DNA from: Acidovorax sp. 69
GTDB lineage: Bacteria; Pseudomonadota; Gammaproteobacteria; Burkholderiales; Burkholderiaceae_C
Assembly (NCBI RefSeq): GCF_002797445.1
Contig: NZ_PGEP01000001.1
Coordinates: forward strand, 310,001 to 374,000
Length of the DNA stretch: 64,000 nt
Direction of reading: 5' to 3'
Position numbers and translations under genes: made by a program. This document shows positions 9,616-17,796 of the stretch, in pieces (the stretch's first letter is position 1; every line of letters begins with the position of its first letter). Below the pieces are notes generated by a model. That model saw only the letters and a list, made by a program, of their open reading frames with translations, was not told the DNA's origin and ran no database searches.

Positions 9616-12294
9616 GTGGAACAACAGCAAGTGGGCAGAAAAACCTCGGCGCGGCGGCTTGATTTATGGCGTACCGATGGCTTTTTGAGCGCACTGGCGG
9701 CGCTCGCAGTGGCGGCCGTCTGCTTGGCCACAGGCATGTCCCAGCGCCTGGACAACGCGCTATACGATGCTGCCGTCAGCACCTCTGCCCCGCCCCCCCT
9801 GGCTGAAATAGCGATTGTTGGTATCGACGATGCCAGTCTGGCTGCTTTGGGCCCCTGGCCATGGACACGCGACATTCATGCGCGGCTGATTGACCAGCTG
9901 GCAACCGCTGGCGCTAAAACCATCGTTTACACCCCGTATTTCACTGAGCCGCAAGGCGATCGTGGGCTGGGATACGTCCGCAAGATCCGGGAAACATTGG
10001 CAAGTGCGGGGGATGGCTCTGCGCTGGCTGCGGAACTCAGCCGCATTGCTGCCGAGGCCGATATGGCACTCGACACCGACACACGCCTTGCCAGTTCGAT
10101 CCAGCGGGCTGGCAATGTGTTGCTGGCCTCGCGCTATTCGAACACCGGGGTGCCCACGCCTCTGCCGTCTTATGTGCGCCGCAGCGCACTGCCCGACCTC
10201 GGCAAATCTGCGACACCGGTTCAGTCGGCCCAACACCCCATCGCCATGCTTGGCGTGGTGGCTACCGGGGTCGGTCACCTGTATATCAATCCTGATCCGG
10301 ATGGCCGGGTCCGTGAGGTGCCCCTGATCCTGCGATACGACAACGTGGGCGTGCCGTCCCTTGCGTTGCTGGCAGCCCAGCACAGCCTGCACCTGGGGCC
10401 CGGTGACATACGTCCCCTGGATGCATCAGGGGGTCTGCGGCTGGGCGGACTGAACGTCGCCACAGACAGCGCGGCTGTTTTGCGCCCGCGAACGCAGGCA
10501 TTCCCGGATGGTTCGCCCCCATTTCCGGTGGCATCATTTGTCAGTGTTCTAGAGGGGAAAACCCCAGCCAGCCGCTTCAAGGACAAGATCGTGTTTGTGG
10601 GCGAGACCACCGAGGCTCTTGCGCCGGGCATGGTTCTGCACGCCGGGCGGGCAATCTACCCCGTCGATGTTTTGGCGCAGACCGTGTCTTCCATCCGTCT
10701 GGGTCTCAGCGTGCATGCGCCAGGCTGGGGTGTCATGGTCTCCTGGATGGTCTTTGCCGGGGCACTTCTCAGTGTGGCTCTGCTCGCGCCAAGAGCGCGT
10801 GGCCTGAAGGGCCTGGGCATCGGTGCAGCGTTGCTGCTGGTGCTTGTTGGCGCGCAGTGGACTTTGCTGCGCTACGTCGGCTTGTGGATTTCGGTGGTGC
10901 TGCCGGTCATGGTGCTGCTGGCGGGCTTCGTAGTCGGAGTCCTTCTTCAGGGCAAAAGCGGGTGGGGTGCATCGCCATCCGCTGAAGCTGCCGAAGCGGA
11001 CCGGATGATGGGTCTTGCCCTTCAAGGTCAAGGTCAGTTGGACATGGCTTTTGAGCGTCTGCGCAAAGTGCCTGCCAGCGACGCCCTCTTGGACAACCTG
11101 TACCACCTGGCGGAAGACTTCGAGCGCAAGCGTCATTTCGCCAAGGCCAAGGCTGTGTACGAACACATCCTGCGGCACAACCGCCAGTACAAAGACACCC
11201 GGAGTCGCTACAAGCGTGCATGCGCCCGTGCCCAGGGTGCAGACACAGCCAACAGCCAGCCGCCGACGCTGCCGCCGGTGGGTGCCAGCCTCCGGCTTCC
11301 CGGGGATGCCACATCCAGCGTACCCATGCTCGGCCGCTATCAGGTTGACCGCGAAATAGGCAAAGGGGCCATGGGGGTCGTCTATCTGGGGCGGGATCCC
11401 AAGATCGGTCGCGTGGTCGCCATCAAGACCTTGGCGCTGGGCCAGGAATTCGAAGGCGACGCGCTGATCGATGCCCGTTCCCGCTTTTTCCGCGAAGCAG
11501 AAACGGCAGGGCGCTTGCAGCATCCGAACATCGTGACGATCTTTGATGCCGGCGAGGAGCATGACCTGGCCTATATCGCCATGGAGTTCCTCAAGGGCCA
11601 GGACCTGACCCATGCCGCCAACAAAGAACACTTGTTACCCGTGCCTACCGTGTTGTCAGTCGCTGCCCGCGTGGCGGATGCGCTGGACTATGCCCACGCC
11701 CACAACGTGGTGCACCGCGATATCAAGCCAGCCAACATCATGTTTGACGGAGCCACCGACGCCGTGAAAGTGACCGACTTCGGTATTGCGCGCATCACCG
11801 ACTCCAGCAAGACCCGCACAGGGTTGGTCCTGGGCACCCCAAGCTTCATGTCGCCGGAGCAACTGGCGGGCAAGAAGGTGGATGGCCGGTCGGACCTGTA
11901 TTCACTGGGTATCACGCTGTTTCAACTGCTCACGGGCACCCTCCCGTTGCGTGGTGAATCCATGACAGAGTTGATGCACAAGATCGCGAACATCGAGGCG
12001 CCGGACATTCGCCAGCTGCGGCCTGATCTTTCGCCCGCCATTGCCAAAGTGGTCACACTGTCGTTGCAAAAACGCCCCGAAGCCCGCTACCAGACCGGCC
12101 GTCAGTTTGCCGCTGATCTGCGACAGGCCGCCGCTGGCCCGGCTCGCTCTGACAGTGCGCCCACGCCCAGGGCAGTGGTCTATGATGCGGACCGCGATGC
12201 AACAGGGCATGAGATGGCGGATTTTCAGGAAACCGTGATGGAGCCCCCCGCAGTTCGGGGAGCGGCAGTCCCGCCGATTTCAGGCGCCCAATGA
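9616..12294 (+). CDS. CHASE2-domain eukaryotic-like serine/threonine protein kinase
   Basis: 892 aa from a GTG start. An N-terminal membrane segment (about residues 22-40) leads into an extracytoplasmic CHASE2 sensor domain (about 45-350: RLDNALYDAAV, IAIVGIDDASLAALGPWPW). Three membrane segments follow at 370-445. A TPR-like helical linker (455-540) connects to a complete C-terminal Hanks-type kinase domain (574-840). The kinase has the glycine loop GKGAMGVV, lysine VAIK (604), HRDIKPAN (700-707), DFG (721-723) and an APE-like SPEQ. All catalytic residues are present, so it should be active. The stop overlaps the PP2C gene by 4 bp (ATGA), so the two are translationally coupled. The sensed signal is unknown. 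Confidence 0.93.
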   Translation: MEQQQVGRKTSARRLDLWRTDGFLSALAALAVAAVCLATGMSQRLDNALYDAAVSTSAPPPLAEIAIVGIDDASLAALGPWPWTRDIHARLIDQLATAGAKTIVYTPYFTEPQGDRGLGYVRKIRETLASAGDGSALAAELSRIAAEADMALDTDTRLASSIQRAGNVLLASRYSNTGVPTPLPSYVRRSALPDLGKSATPVQSAQHPIAMLGVVATGVGHLYINPDPDGRVREVPLILRYDNVGVPSLALLAAQHSLHLGPGDIRPLDASGGLRLGGLNVATDSAAVLRPRTQAFPDGSPPFPVASFVSVLEGKTPASRFKDKIVFVGETTEALAPGMVLHAGRAIYPVDVLAQTVSSIRLGLSVHAPGWGVMVSWMVFAGALLSVALLAPRARGLKGLGIGAALLLVLVGAQWTLLRYVGLWISVVLPVMVLLAGFVVGVLLQGKSGWGASPSAEAAEADRMMGLALQGQGQLDMAFERLRKVPASDALLDNLYHLAEDFERKRHFAKAKAVYEHILRHNRQYKDTRSRYKRACARAQGADTANSQPPTLPPVGASLRLPGDATSSVPMLGRYQVDREIGKGAMGVVYLGRDPKIGRVVAIKTLALGQEFEGDALIDARSRFFREAETAGRLQHPNIVTIFDAGEEHDLAYIAMEFLKGQDLTHAANKEHLLPVPTVLSVAARVADALDYAHAHNVVHRDIKPANIMFDGATDAVKVTDFGIARITDSSKTRTGLVLGTPSFMSPEQLAGKKVDGRSDLYSLGITLFQLLTGTLPLRGESMTELMHKIANIEAPDIRQLRPDLSPAIAKVVTLSLQKRPEARYQTGRQFAADLRQAAAGPARSDSAPTPRAVVYDADRDATGHEMADFQETVMEPPAVRGAAVPPISGAQ

Positions 12295-13100
12295 CGCTCG
12301 CCATAACATCCATGACCTACGAATTTACCGCTCGGACCGACAAGGGCCGCGTGCGCACCAACAATGAAGACGCTGTGGCGGTGGATCGCGACGCACAGAT
12401 CGCCATTCTTGCCGACGGCATGGGCGGATACAACGCTGGAGAGGTCGCTAGTGGAATGGCCACCACGTTCATCCGTACCGAGATGGCCCGCTGGCTGGCA
12501 CAAGCCGGGGCCACGCCACAATCCACCGATGTGCGCCGGGCTCTGGAAATTTGCGTGGAAAACGCCAACCACGCCATCCTGGGCGCGTCACTGTCCAACC
12601 CCCAGTATGCGGGCATGGGCACTACGCTGGTGGTGGCGGTGTTCCATGGCAGCCGTCTCATACTCGGGCACATCGGCGATTCGCGTTGTTACCGACTGCG
12701 CGACGGTGCATTGCAGCAAATCACGCGGGATCACTCGTGGCTGCAGGAGCAGGTCGATGCGGGGCTGCTTACCTCCCAGCAAGCGGCCCTATCTTCGAAT
12801 CGCAATCTGGTGACCAGAGCATTGGGCGTTGAGCCCAATGTGATGATGGAAGTCAACGAGTTCCAGGTGACACCCAGCGACCTTTTTCTGTTGTGCTCCG
12901 ACGGGCTCACGGACATGGTGTCGGACACCGACATCGCGGAAATGATGCGCGCTTCTCTGCCACTGGAGGAAAAAGCCACACTGCTCATCGACACTGCCAA
13001 TGCGAACGGTGGCCGTGATAACGTGAGCGTGCTGCTGGTGCAGGCTGCGGCGGGAGGCAAGAAACGCAGCCTCATGTCCCGATTGCTAGGGGCCTCTTGA
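12291..13100 (+). CDS. PP2C-family serine/threonine protein phosphatase
   Basis: 269 aa; an alternative ATG at 12312 (MTYEFTARTDKG) is equally plausible. The PPM/PP2C metal motifs are in order: RTDKGRVRTNNEDAV, ILADGMGGYNAGEVAS, LGHIGDSRCYRL, FLLCSDGLTDMV and GGRDNVSVLLV, giving the aspartates for the two-metal site. It should dephosphorylate the partner kinase and its substrates, making phosphorylation reversible. It overlaps the kinase stop by 4 bp and precedes the FHA gene by 41 bp. It resembles the stand-alone phosphatases paired with kinases in other FHA-containing signalling clusters. Confidence 0.95.
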   Translation: MTLAITSMTYEFTARTDKGRVRTNNEDAVAVDRDAQIAILADGMGGYNAGEVASGMATTFIRTEMARWLAQAGATPQSTDVRRALEICVENANHAILGASLSNPQYAGMGTTLVVAVFHGSRLILGHIGDSRCYRLRDGALQQITRDHSWLQEQVDAGLLTSQQAALSSNRNLVTRALGVEPNVMMEVNEFQVTPSDLFLLCSDGLTDMVSDTDIAEMMRASLPLEEKATLLIDTANANGGRDNVSVLLVQAAAGGKKRSLMSRLLGAS

Positions 13101-13141
13101 ATGGCTCAAACCACAACAATTCATCACATCAGGAGTAGATC

Positions 13142-13792
13142 ATGCCCAGAATGATCGTTTCAATCGACGGGGTCGTCATCAAGGAAGTGCAACTCACGAA
13201 GGAGCGGACAACGCTCGGTCGGCGTCCCTACAACGACATCGTGATCGACAACCTTGCTGTGAGTGGAGAGCATGCCGTGATCCACATGGAAGGGCATGAC
13301 GTAGAGATTGAAGACCTGGGGAGCACGAACGGCACCTACGTCAATGCCAAGGCCGTCAAGCGCCAGGAACTGCGCAATGGCGACACGGTAGAAGTGGGCA
13401 AGTACAAAATTCGATTCTTGCAGGAAGCCGAGGGTCAGAATTTCGAAAAAACCATGATCTTCAAGCCCGGCATGGTTCCGCCCATCGGCGCCGCCGCGCG
13501 GCCTTCGCCTGCTGCTTCTGCTCCCGTGTCCATCTCCGCGTTGATCCGGGTGATGTCGGGTGCGGCAGCCGGGCGCGAAGTGTCTCTACAAAAAGTGGTC
13601 ACCACCATTGGCAAGCCGGGTCTTGCTGTGGCTTCGATCACGAAGAGGCATCAAGGCTTTGTGTTGGCGCACGTGGAAGGTCCAGACATGCCCCTGCTCA
13701 ACGGAGCCGCCATTGGCGCCTCTCCGGTCCCGCTCAAAAACGGTGACCGACTGGAGTTGGCGGGTACCGAAATGCAATTCGAACAAAGCTGA
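13142..13792 (+). CDS. FHA-domain protein, probable phosphothreonine reader
   Basis: 216 aa. The N-terminal 90 residues are a canonical FHA domain: TLGRRPYNDIVIDN, VSGEHAVIHMEG, LGSTNGTYVN. The core G-R, S-x-x-H and N-G residues are present. The C-terminal half (about 135-216) has the same strand pattern in degenerate form: TTIGKPG, ITKRHQGFVLAHVEG, LKNGDRLELAGTEMQF. This looks like a second FHA fold that has lost the usual binding residues. Between them is a Pro/Ala linker preceded by KTMIFKPGM, which contains a possible threonine target. It sits between kinase/phosphatase and cyclase genes and probably relays the kinase signal. Confidence 0.92.
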   Translation: MPRMIVSIDGVVIKEVQLTKERTTLGRRPYNDIVIDNLAVSGEHAVIHMEGHDVEIEDLGSTNGTYVNAKAVKRQELRNGDTVEVGKYKIRFLQEAEGQNFEKTMIFKPGMVPPIGAAARPSPAASAPVSISALIRVMSGAAAGREVSLQKVVTTIGKPGLAVASITKRHQGFVLAHVEGPDMPLLNGAAIGASPVPLKNGDRLELAGTEMQFEQS

Positions 13793-13864
13793 CAAGCGGT
13801 GGCGGTTGGCGCCTTGTCGGCGTCAACTGTCAACCCCTTCACTCCATCACTCGCGGCCGGACTT

Positions 13865-16129
13865 ATGCGACAGCAGTTATCGCACTTGTTCCAGCGCCGC
13901 TGGCGGCGAATTGCTTTCACGCTGATTCCGCTCGTTTTTGCACTTCTGCACGTTGCGGATATCCTTCACCTTCAGGTCTTGGAGCGGTTGGACAACATCA
14001 TTTACGACACCCGGTTGCGGGTCACGATGCCCCGGACGCTGGATGAACGCATCGTCATTGTCGACATCGACGAAAAGAGCCTAGGCCAGATAGGGCAGTG
14101 GCCTTGGAGAAGGGACAAGCTGGCGACCCTGGTGCGCGAATTGTTCGAGAGGCAGCAGGTGTCTGTGATCGGGTTTGATGTCCTGTTCGCCGAAGCGGAT
14201 GAAAGCTCGGGCCTTTCCACACTCCAGCAATTGGCTCAAGGGCCACTCAAAGGGCAGCCAGGCTTCAAGGAACAACTGGCCCGCATCGCTCCGTCTCTGA
14301 ACTACGACGCACTTTTTGCGCAATCGTTGCAAGGGCGGCCGGTGGTACTGGGCTATTACCTTTCGGGCGACGACCGCGACGGAATCACCAAGGGAACATT
14401 GCCAAATCCGGCACTTCCCTTGACACATCTGAGGGGATTGCCGCTCATATCCACGTCCTGGAAAGGCTACAGCAGCAATATTGAAGGCTTGGCCAGTGCC
14501 GCGCCAGCGGCGGGTTTCTTCAACTCCATCACCGACGAAGACGGTGTGGTGCGATCCCTGCCATTGCTGGCCGAATACCAAGGGCAATACTACGAGTCCC
14601 TCGCTTTGGCCATGTTCCGCACCGTCATCGGCTCGCCGGAAATTCATCCAGGTTTTGCCAATGCCACACCCGGTGGCACCCATGACGCATTGGAAAGCAT
14701 CGTGTTGCGGGCAGATGGTCGTACGCTGGCGCTTCCCGTGGACCACCAACTTGCAACGCTCGTTCCTTACCGAGGCCCTGGCGATGCCAAGGGGGGATCG
14801 TTCCGATACATCTCAGCCTCCGATGTCCTGGAGGGCAGGCTGCGCGCAGGGCAGCTGAGAGACCAACTTGTTCTAGTGGGTTCTACCGCACCTGGCCTCC
14901 TGGACTTGCGCGTTACGCCTGTGGGCAGAGCGTACCCCGGTGTAGAAGCACATGCCAATGTCCTTTCCGCATTTCTTGACGGCAAGAACATGGTTCGACC
15001 TGACTACGCGGTGGGATTTGACGCTTTGCAATTGCTTTGCGCGGGCATCCTTCTGGCGGTCACCCTCCCCCTGCTGTCCGCACTGGCTGCGGTGTTGTTG
15101 AGCGCGGCGGTTGTGGGCACGCTGGTCGGCGTTAATCTCTGGCTTTATCTTGCACACGGACTGGCACTACCACTCGCCACTGCTGTGGTGATGGCGCTGT
15201 TGGCGTTCGCGCTGAACATGGCCTACGGTTACTTTGTGGAAAGTCGCTCCAAGCGGGAATTGGCGGCATTGTTTGGCACCTATGTTCCGCCGGAGCTGGT
15301 GGACGAAATGGTCAAGCAACCCGAGCACTACAGCATGCAGGCCACCAATCGCGAGCTGACCGTGATGTTCTGCGACATGCGTGGATTCACCGCGATGTCA
15401 GAGCGCATGGAGCCGCTGCAACTGCAGGCGCTGCTCAACGAGGTCTTCAGCAAACTTACCCATATCATTCGCAGGCACAAGGGCACCATCGACAAATACA
15501 TGGGGGATTGCGTCATGGCGTTTTGGGGTGCCCCTGTGGCGACACCGGAGCATGCCCAACTCGCAGTTTCGGCTGCCATGGAAATGGCGAACGCTATCGG
15601 AGAGATCAATGCAGATCACCGACAACGTGGTTTGCCCGAAATAGGGGTCGGTATAGGACTCAATACGGGTGTCATGTGTGTGGGCGACATGGGCTCTGAC
15701 ATAAGGCGCGCCTACACCGTCATCGGCGATGCCGTGAATCTCGGCTCGCGCCTGGAGGGGCTGTCAAAATACTACGGCACCTCCATCGTGGTGAGCGAAA
15801 GTGCAAAATCGCTGGCGCCTCAGTTTGCCTGGCAACAAATGGACTGTGTCCGCGTCAAGGGTAAAGCGCAGGCAGTGCCAATTTACCAGCCCTTGTCAAA
15901 GCTGTCCGACTTGCCGGACCGCCAAGTCCAAGAGCTTTCCGTATGGGCGCAATTTCTCACAGCCTATGGAGCGCAGGAATGGGCACAATGCGATGTACTT
16001 CTGACGCAGCTAAAAGAGTTTCAGCCCCATTCTGTCCTCCACGAGTTGTACGCATCCCGAATCGCCCACCTCCGATTGCAGCCTTTCAACGCGGCATGGG
16101 ACAGCGCGACCAATTTCGACACCAAATAA
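13865..16129 (+). CDS. CHASE2-domain class III adenylate/guanylate cyclase
   Basis: About 754 aa from the ATG at 13865; an in-frame GTG at 13799, 6 bp after the FHA stop, is possible. An N-terminal membrane helix precedes a CHASE2 domain (RLDNIIYDTRLRV, IVIVDIDEKSLGQIGQWPWRR). Two or three membrane segments follow, then a class III cyclase domain (about 490-665): LTVMFCDMRGFTAMSERM, then DKYMGDCVMAFWGAP, then IGDAVNLGSRLEGL. Both metal aspartates and the transition-state Asn/Arg are present. Lysine in DKYMGD and Thr in YTVIGD favour ATP as substrate. It shares its sensor type with the kinase at the head of the operon. Confidence 0.92.
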   Translation: MRQQLSHLFQRRWRRIAFTLIPLVFALLHVADILHLQVLERLDNIIYDTRLRVTMPRTLDERIVIVDIDEKSLGQIGQWPWRRDKLATLVRELFERQQVSVIGFDVLFAEADESSGLSTLQQLAQGPLKGQPGFKEQLARIAPSLNYDALFAQSLQGRPVVLGYYLSGDDRDGITKGTLPNPALPLTHLRGLPLISTSWKGYSSNIEGLASAAPAAGFFNSITDEDGVVRSLPLLAEYQGQYYESLALAMFRTVIGSPEIHPGFANATPGGTHDALESIVLRADGRTLALPVDHQLATLVPYRGPGDAKGGSFRYISASDVLEGRLRAGQLRDQLVLVGSTAPGLLDLRVTPVGRAYPGVEAHANVLSAFLDGKNMVRPDYAVGFDALQLLCAGILLAVTLPLLSALAAVLLSAAVVGTLVGVNLWLYLAHGLALPLATAVVMALLAFALNMAYGYFVESRSKRELAALFGTYVPPELVDEMVKQPEHYSMQATNRELTVMFCDMRGFTAMSERMEPLQLQALLNEVFSKLTHIIRRHKGTIDKYMGDCVMAFWGAPVATPEHAQLAVSAAMEMANAIGEINADHRQRGLPEIGVGIGLNTGVMCVGDMGSDIRRAYTVIGDAVNLGSRLEGLSKYYGTSIVVSESAKSLAPQFAWQQMDCVRVKGKAQAVPIYQPLSKLSDLPDRQVQELSVWAQFLTAYGAQEWAQCDVLLTQLKEFQPHSVLHELYASRIAHLRLQPFNAAWDSATNFDTK

Positions 16130-16145
16130 ATCAGCAAGGCACTAC

Positions 16146-16925
16146 ATGAAGGTTCGCGTGCTGGGTTGCTCCGGCGCTATCGCCAAGGACTGTCGTACGA
16201 CATCGTTCTTGATTGGGGACCGCATCCTGATCGATGCAGGCACTGGGGTCGGTGACCTCACGCTGGATGAAATGGGCAAGATTGACCATGTGTTCTTGAC
16301 GCACTCGCACCTTGATCACATCGCCGCCCTGCCTCTCATGCTGGATGCAGTGTCGTCCCTCAGGAAACACCCTGTCCAAGTTCACGCACTGCCCGAGACC
16401 GTTGAAGCGCTCCAGGCGCATGTATTTAACAACGTCATCTGGCCGGACTTCAGTGCCATTCCCTCTCCGGCGTCGCCGTTCCTGAAATATCAACCTTTCT
16501 GCACTGGCGAATCATTAATTGTCGAAGGTATCGAGATCGAAGTGCTGCCCGCCCGCCACACGGTACCGGCCGTTGGTTTTGCTGCGCGAGGAACTACAGG
16601 TTGGTGGGTATTCAGCGGTGACACCGAGCGCAATCCGCTTTTTTGGGACCGGATCAATCAGATGACTGTGGCTTGCCTCGTCATAGAAACCGCCTTCAGC
16701 AACCGCGAGTGCGACCTGGCTCGCCGCAGTCTACATTTGTCACCCGACACGCTGGCTCAGGAACTGGCGAACATCTGCCTCGCAAGTCGCTACCCCATCT
16801 ATGTGACGCACACCAAGCCGTCAGAAACCGGCCTAATCATGCAAGAGATTCGTCAATTTGATGCTGGCCAGGGCCGCGCCCATGACATACGCTGGCTGAG
16901 CGCGGGGCAGGCGCTGGAGGTGTAA
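16146..16925 (+). CDS. Class II cyclic-nucleotide phosphodiesterase (metallo-beta-lactamase fold)
   Basis: 259 aa. The metallo-beta-lactamase metal motif is FLTHSHLDHIAALPLM. Further ligands are likely in LPARHTVPAVGF, FSGDTE and VTHTKPS. The segment VIETAFSNRECDLARRS then HLSPDTLAQEL resembles the conserved C-terminal signature of class II cAMP phosphodiesterases (PDEase_II). It starts 16 bp after the cyclase gene, so synthesis and hydrolysis of the messenger are encoded side by side. A general MBL hydrolase is the alternative, but the context supports cyclic-nucleotide hydrolysis. Confidence 0.85.
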   Translation: MKVRVLGCSGAIAKDCRTTSFLIGDRILIDAGTGVGDLTLDEMGKIDHVFLTHSHLDHIAALPLMLDAVSSLRKHPVQVHALPETVEALQAHVFNNVIWPDFSAIPSPASPFLKYQPFCTGESLIVEGIEIEVLPARHTVPAVGFAARGTTGWWVFSGDTERNPLFWDRINQMTVACLVIETAFSNRECDLARRSLHLSPDTLAQELANICLASRYPIYVTHTKPSETGLIMQEIRQFDAGQGRAHDIRWLSAGQALEV

Positions 16926-17146
16926 CTCAATGCTGCTGCTGACATTCCTGACCGACAAAAATGTAAGTGACAACCATCAGCAGATGAAAGGCACTCCTGG
17001 CTGAGAATGACCAATCCAAATTTTTCGGAACGGGCAAGCGCAATGTCGCACAGACACTCTCACACCGTGCGCGCAATCAATGCGCTCCACGCCTCAAAAT
17101 GCCCTCAGCATGCTTGGATCGTTTTTTTGGCTTTGGTAAGTGGGCA

Positions 17147-17162
17147 TGGCACTTGCTTGGCT
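17147..17162 (+). promoter_or_regulatory. Sigma-54 (RpoN) promoter candidate for the pilin gene
   Basis: TGGCACTTGCTTGGCT has the invariant GG-N10-GC spacing and a perfect TGGCAC -24 element. The -12 element is TGGC instead of TTGC. It lies 35 bp upstream of the pilin ATG, a usual distance. Type IV pilin genes are classically RpoN- and PilR-dependent. Confidence 0.65.
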
Positions 17163-17196
17163 ACTGTGCATTTGCAACTTTTCCTAGGAGTTTTTC

Positions 17197-17706
17197 ATGA
17201 AGCGCACTCTGCAAAAGGGTTTTACCCTGATTGAATTGATGATCGTTGTTGCGATCATTGGTATTTTGGCCGCCGTGGCTCTGCCTGCTTACCAGGACTA
17301 CACTATTCGCGCTAAGGTGTCGGAAGTAATTTTGGCAGGCTCAGCATGCCGCACGAGTATTACGGAAACTGTTCAAACTATTTCGAGTTCAGTACTTCCA
17401 GCTGCCAACGCTTGGGGCTGCGAGCAGAATACTGCAGAAAGCACCTCCAGCAACCCAACCAAGTATGTGATGTCAATTATCACCACTGATGCTGGTCTTG
17501 TAACTATTCACACGACGGCTGAAGCCAGCCTGAAGGAAGCCGGCGATAAGGAGGTCATCATGACCCCTTTTAAGAAAACCGGCGCGACGACCTCCGCCGC
17601 TATCACCAATACAGATGTTAATATTACCGTCTATGAATGGAAGTGCGGTCCTGGCGGTGCAAAGCCAATGCCTGCGAAGTATCTGCCAGGTTCTTGCCGT
17701 GGTTAA
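17197..17706 (+). CDS. pilA: Type IV major pilin
   Basis: 169 aa. An eight-residue positively charged leader (MKRTLQKG) is followed by the prepilin peptidase site G/FTLIE and the hydrophobic helix [18 protein letters not shown], with Glu5 present. The pilin globular domain follows. Four cysteines are visible; the last two (EWKCGPGG and LPGSCRG) probably form the C-terminal D-region disulphide. The start is supported by TAGGAG about 8 bp upstream. The downstream oligosaccharyltransferase and the Ser/Thr-rich mature part suggest a glycosylated pilin. The gene is more A+T-rich than its neighbours. Confidence 0.96.
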   Translation: MKRTLQKGFTLIELMIVVAIIGILAAVALPAYQDYTIRAKVSEVILAGSACRTSITETVQTISSSVLPAANAWGCEQNTAESTSSNPTKYVMSIITTDAGLVTIHTTAEASLKEAGDKEVIMTPFKKTGATTSAAITNTDVNITVYEWKCGPGGAKPMPAKYLPGSCRG

Positions 17707-17741
17707 TATCTTGTTTCTGCTTAACTAGCAAAAACTTGACT

Positions 17742-17776
17742 AAACGGTGCGCTTAACAGCGCACCGTTTTTTTTTG
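17742..17776 (+). terminator. Rho-independent terminator after pilA
   Basis: AAACGGTGCGC (17742-17752) and GCGCACCGTTT (17759-17769) form an 11-bp stem with the loop TTAACA, followed by an uninterrupted T-run. This is the strongest terminator in the window. It lies 36 bp after the pilin stop and would keep the abundant pilin transcript short while allowing limited read-through to the ligase gene. Confidence 0.93.
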
Positions 17777-17796
17777 TGAATGTCAGTTATTTGAAT

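Noticed and set aside
9616..13792. Kinase-phosphatase-FHA genes as part of a type VI secretion locus
   Set aside because: No Tss/Hcp/VgrG/ClpV-like gene occurs anywhere in the window, and the next genes are a cyclase and phosphodiesterase.
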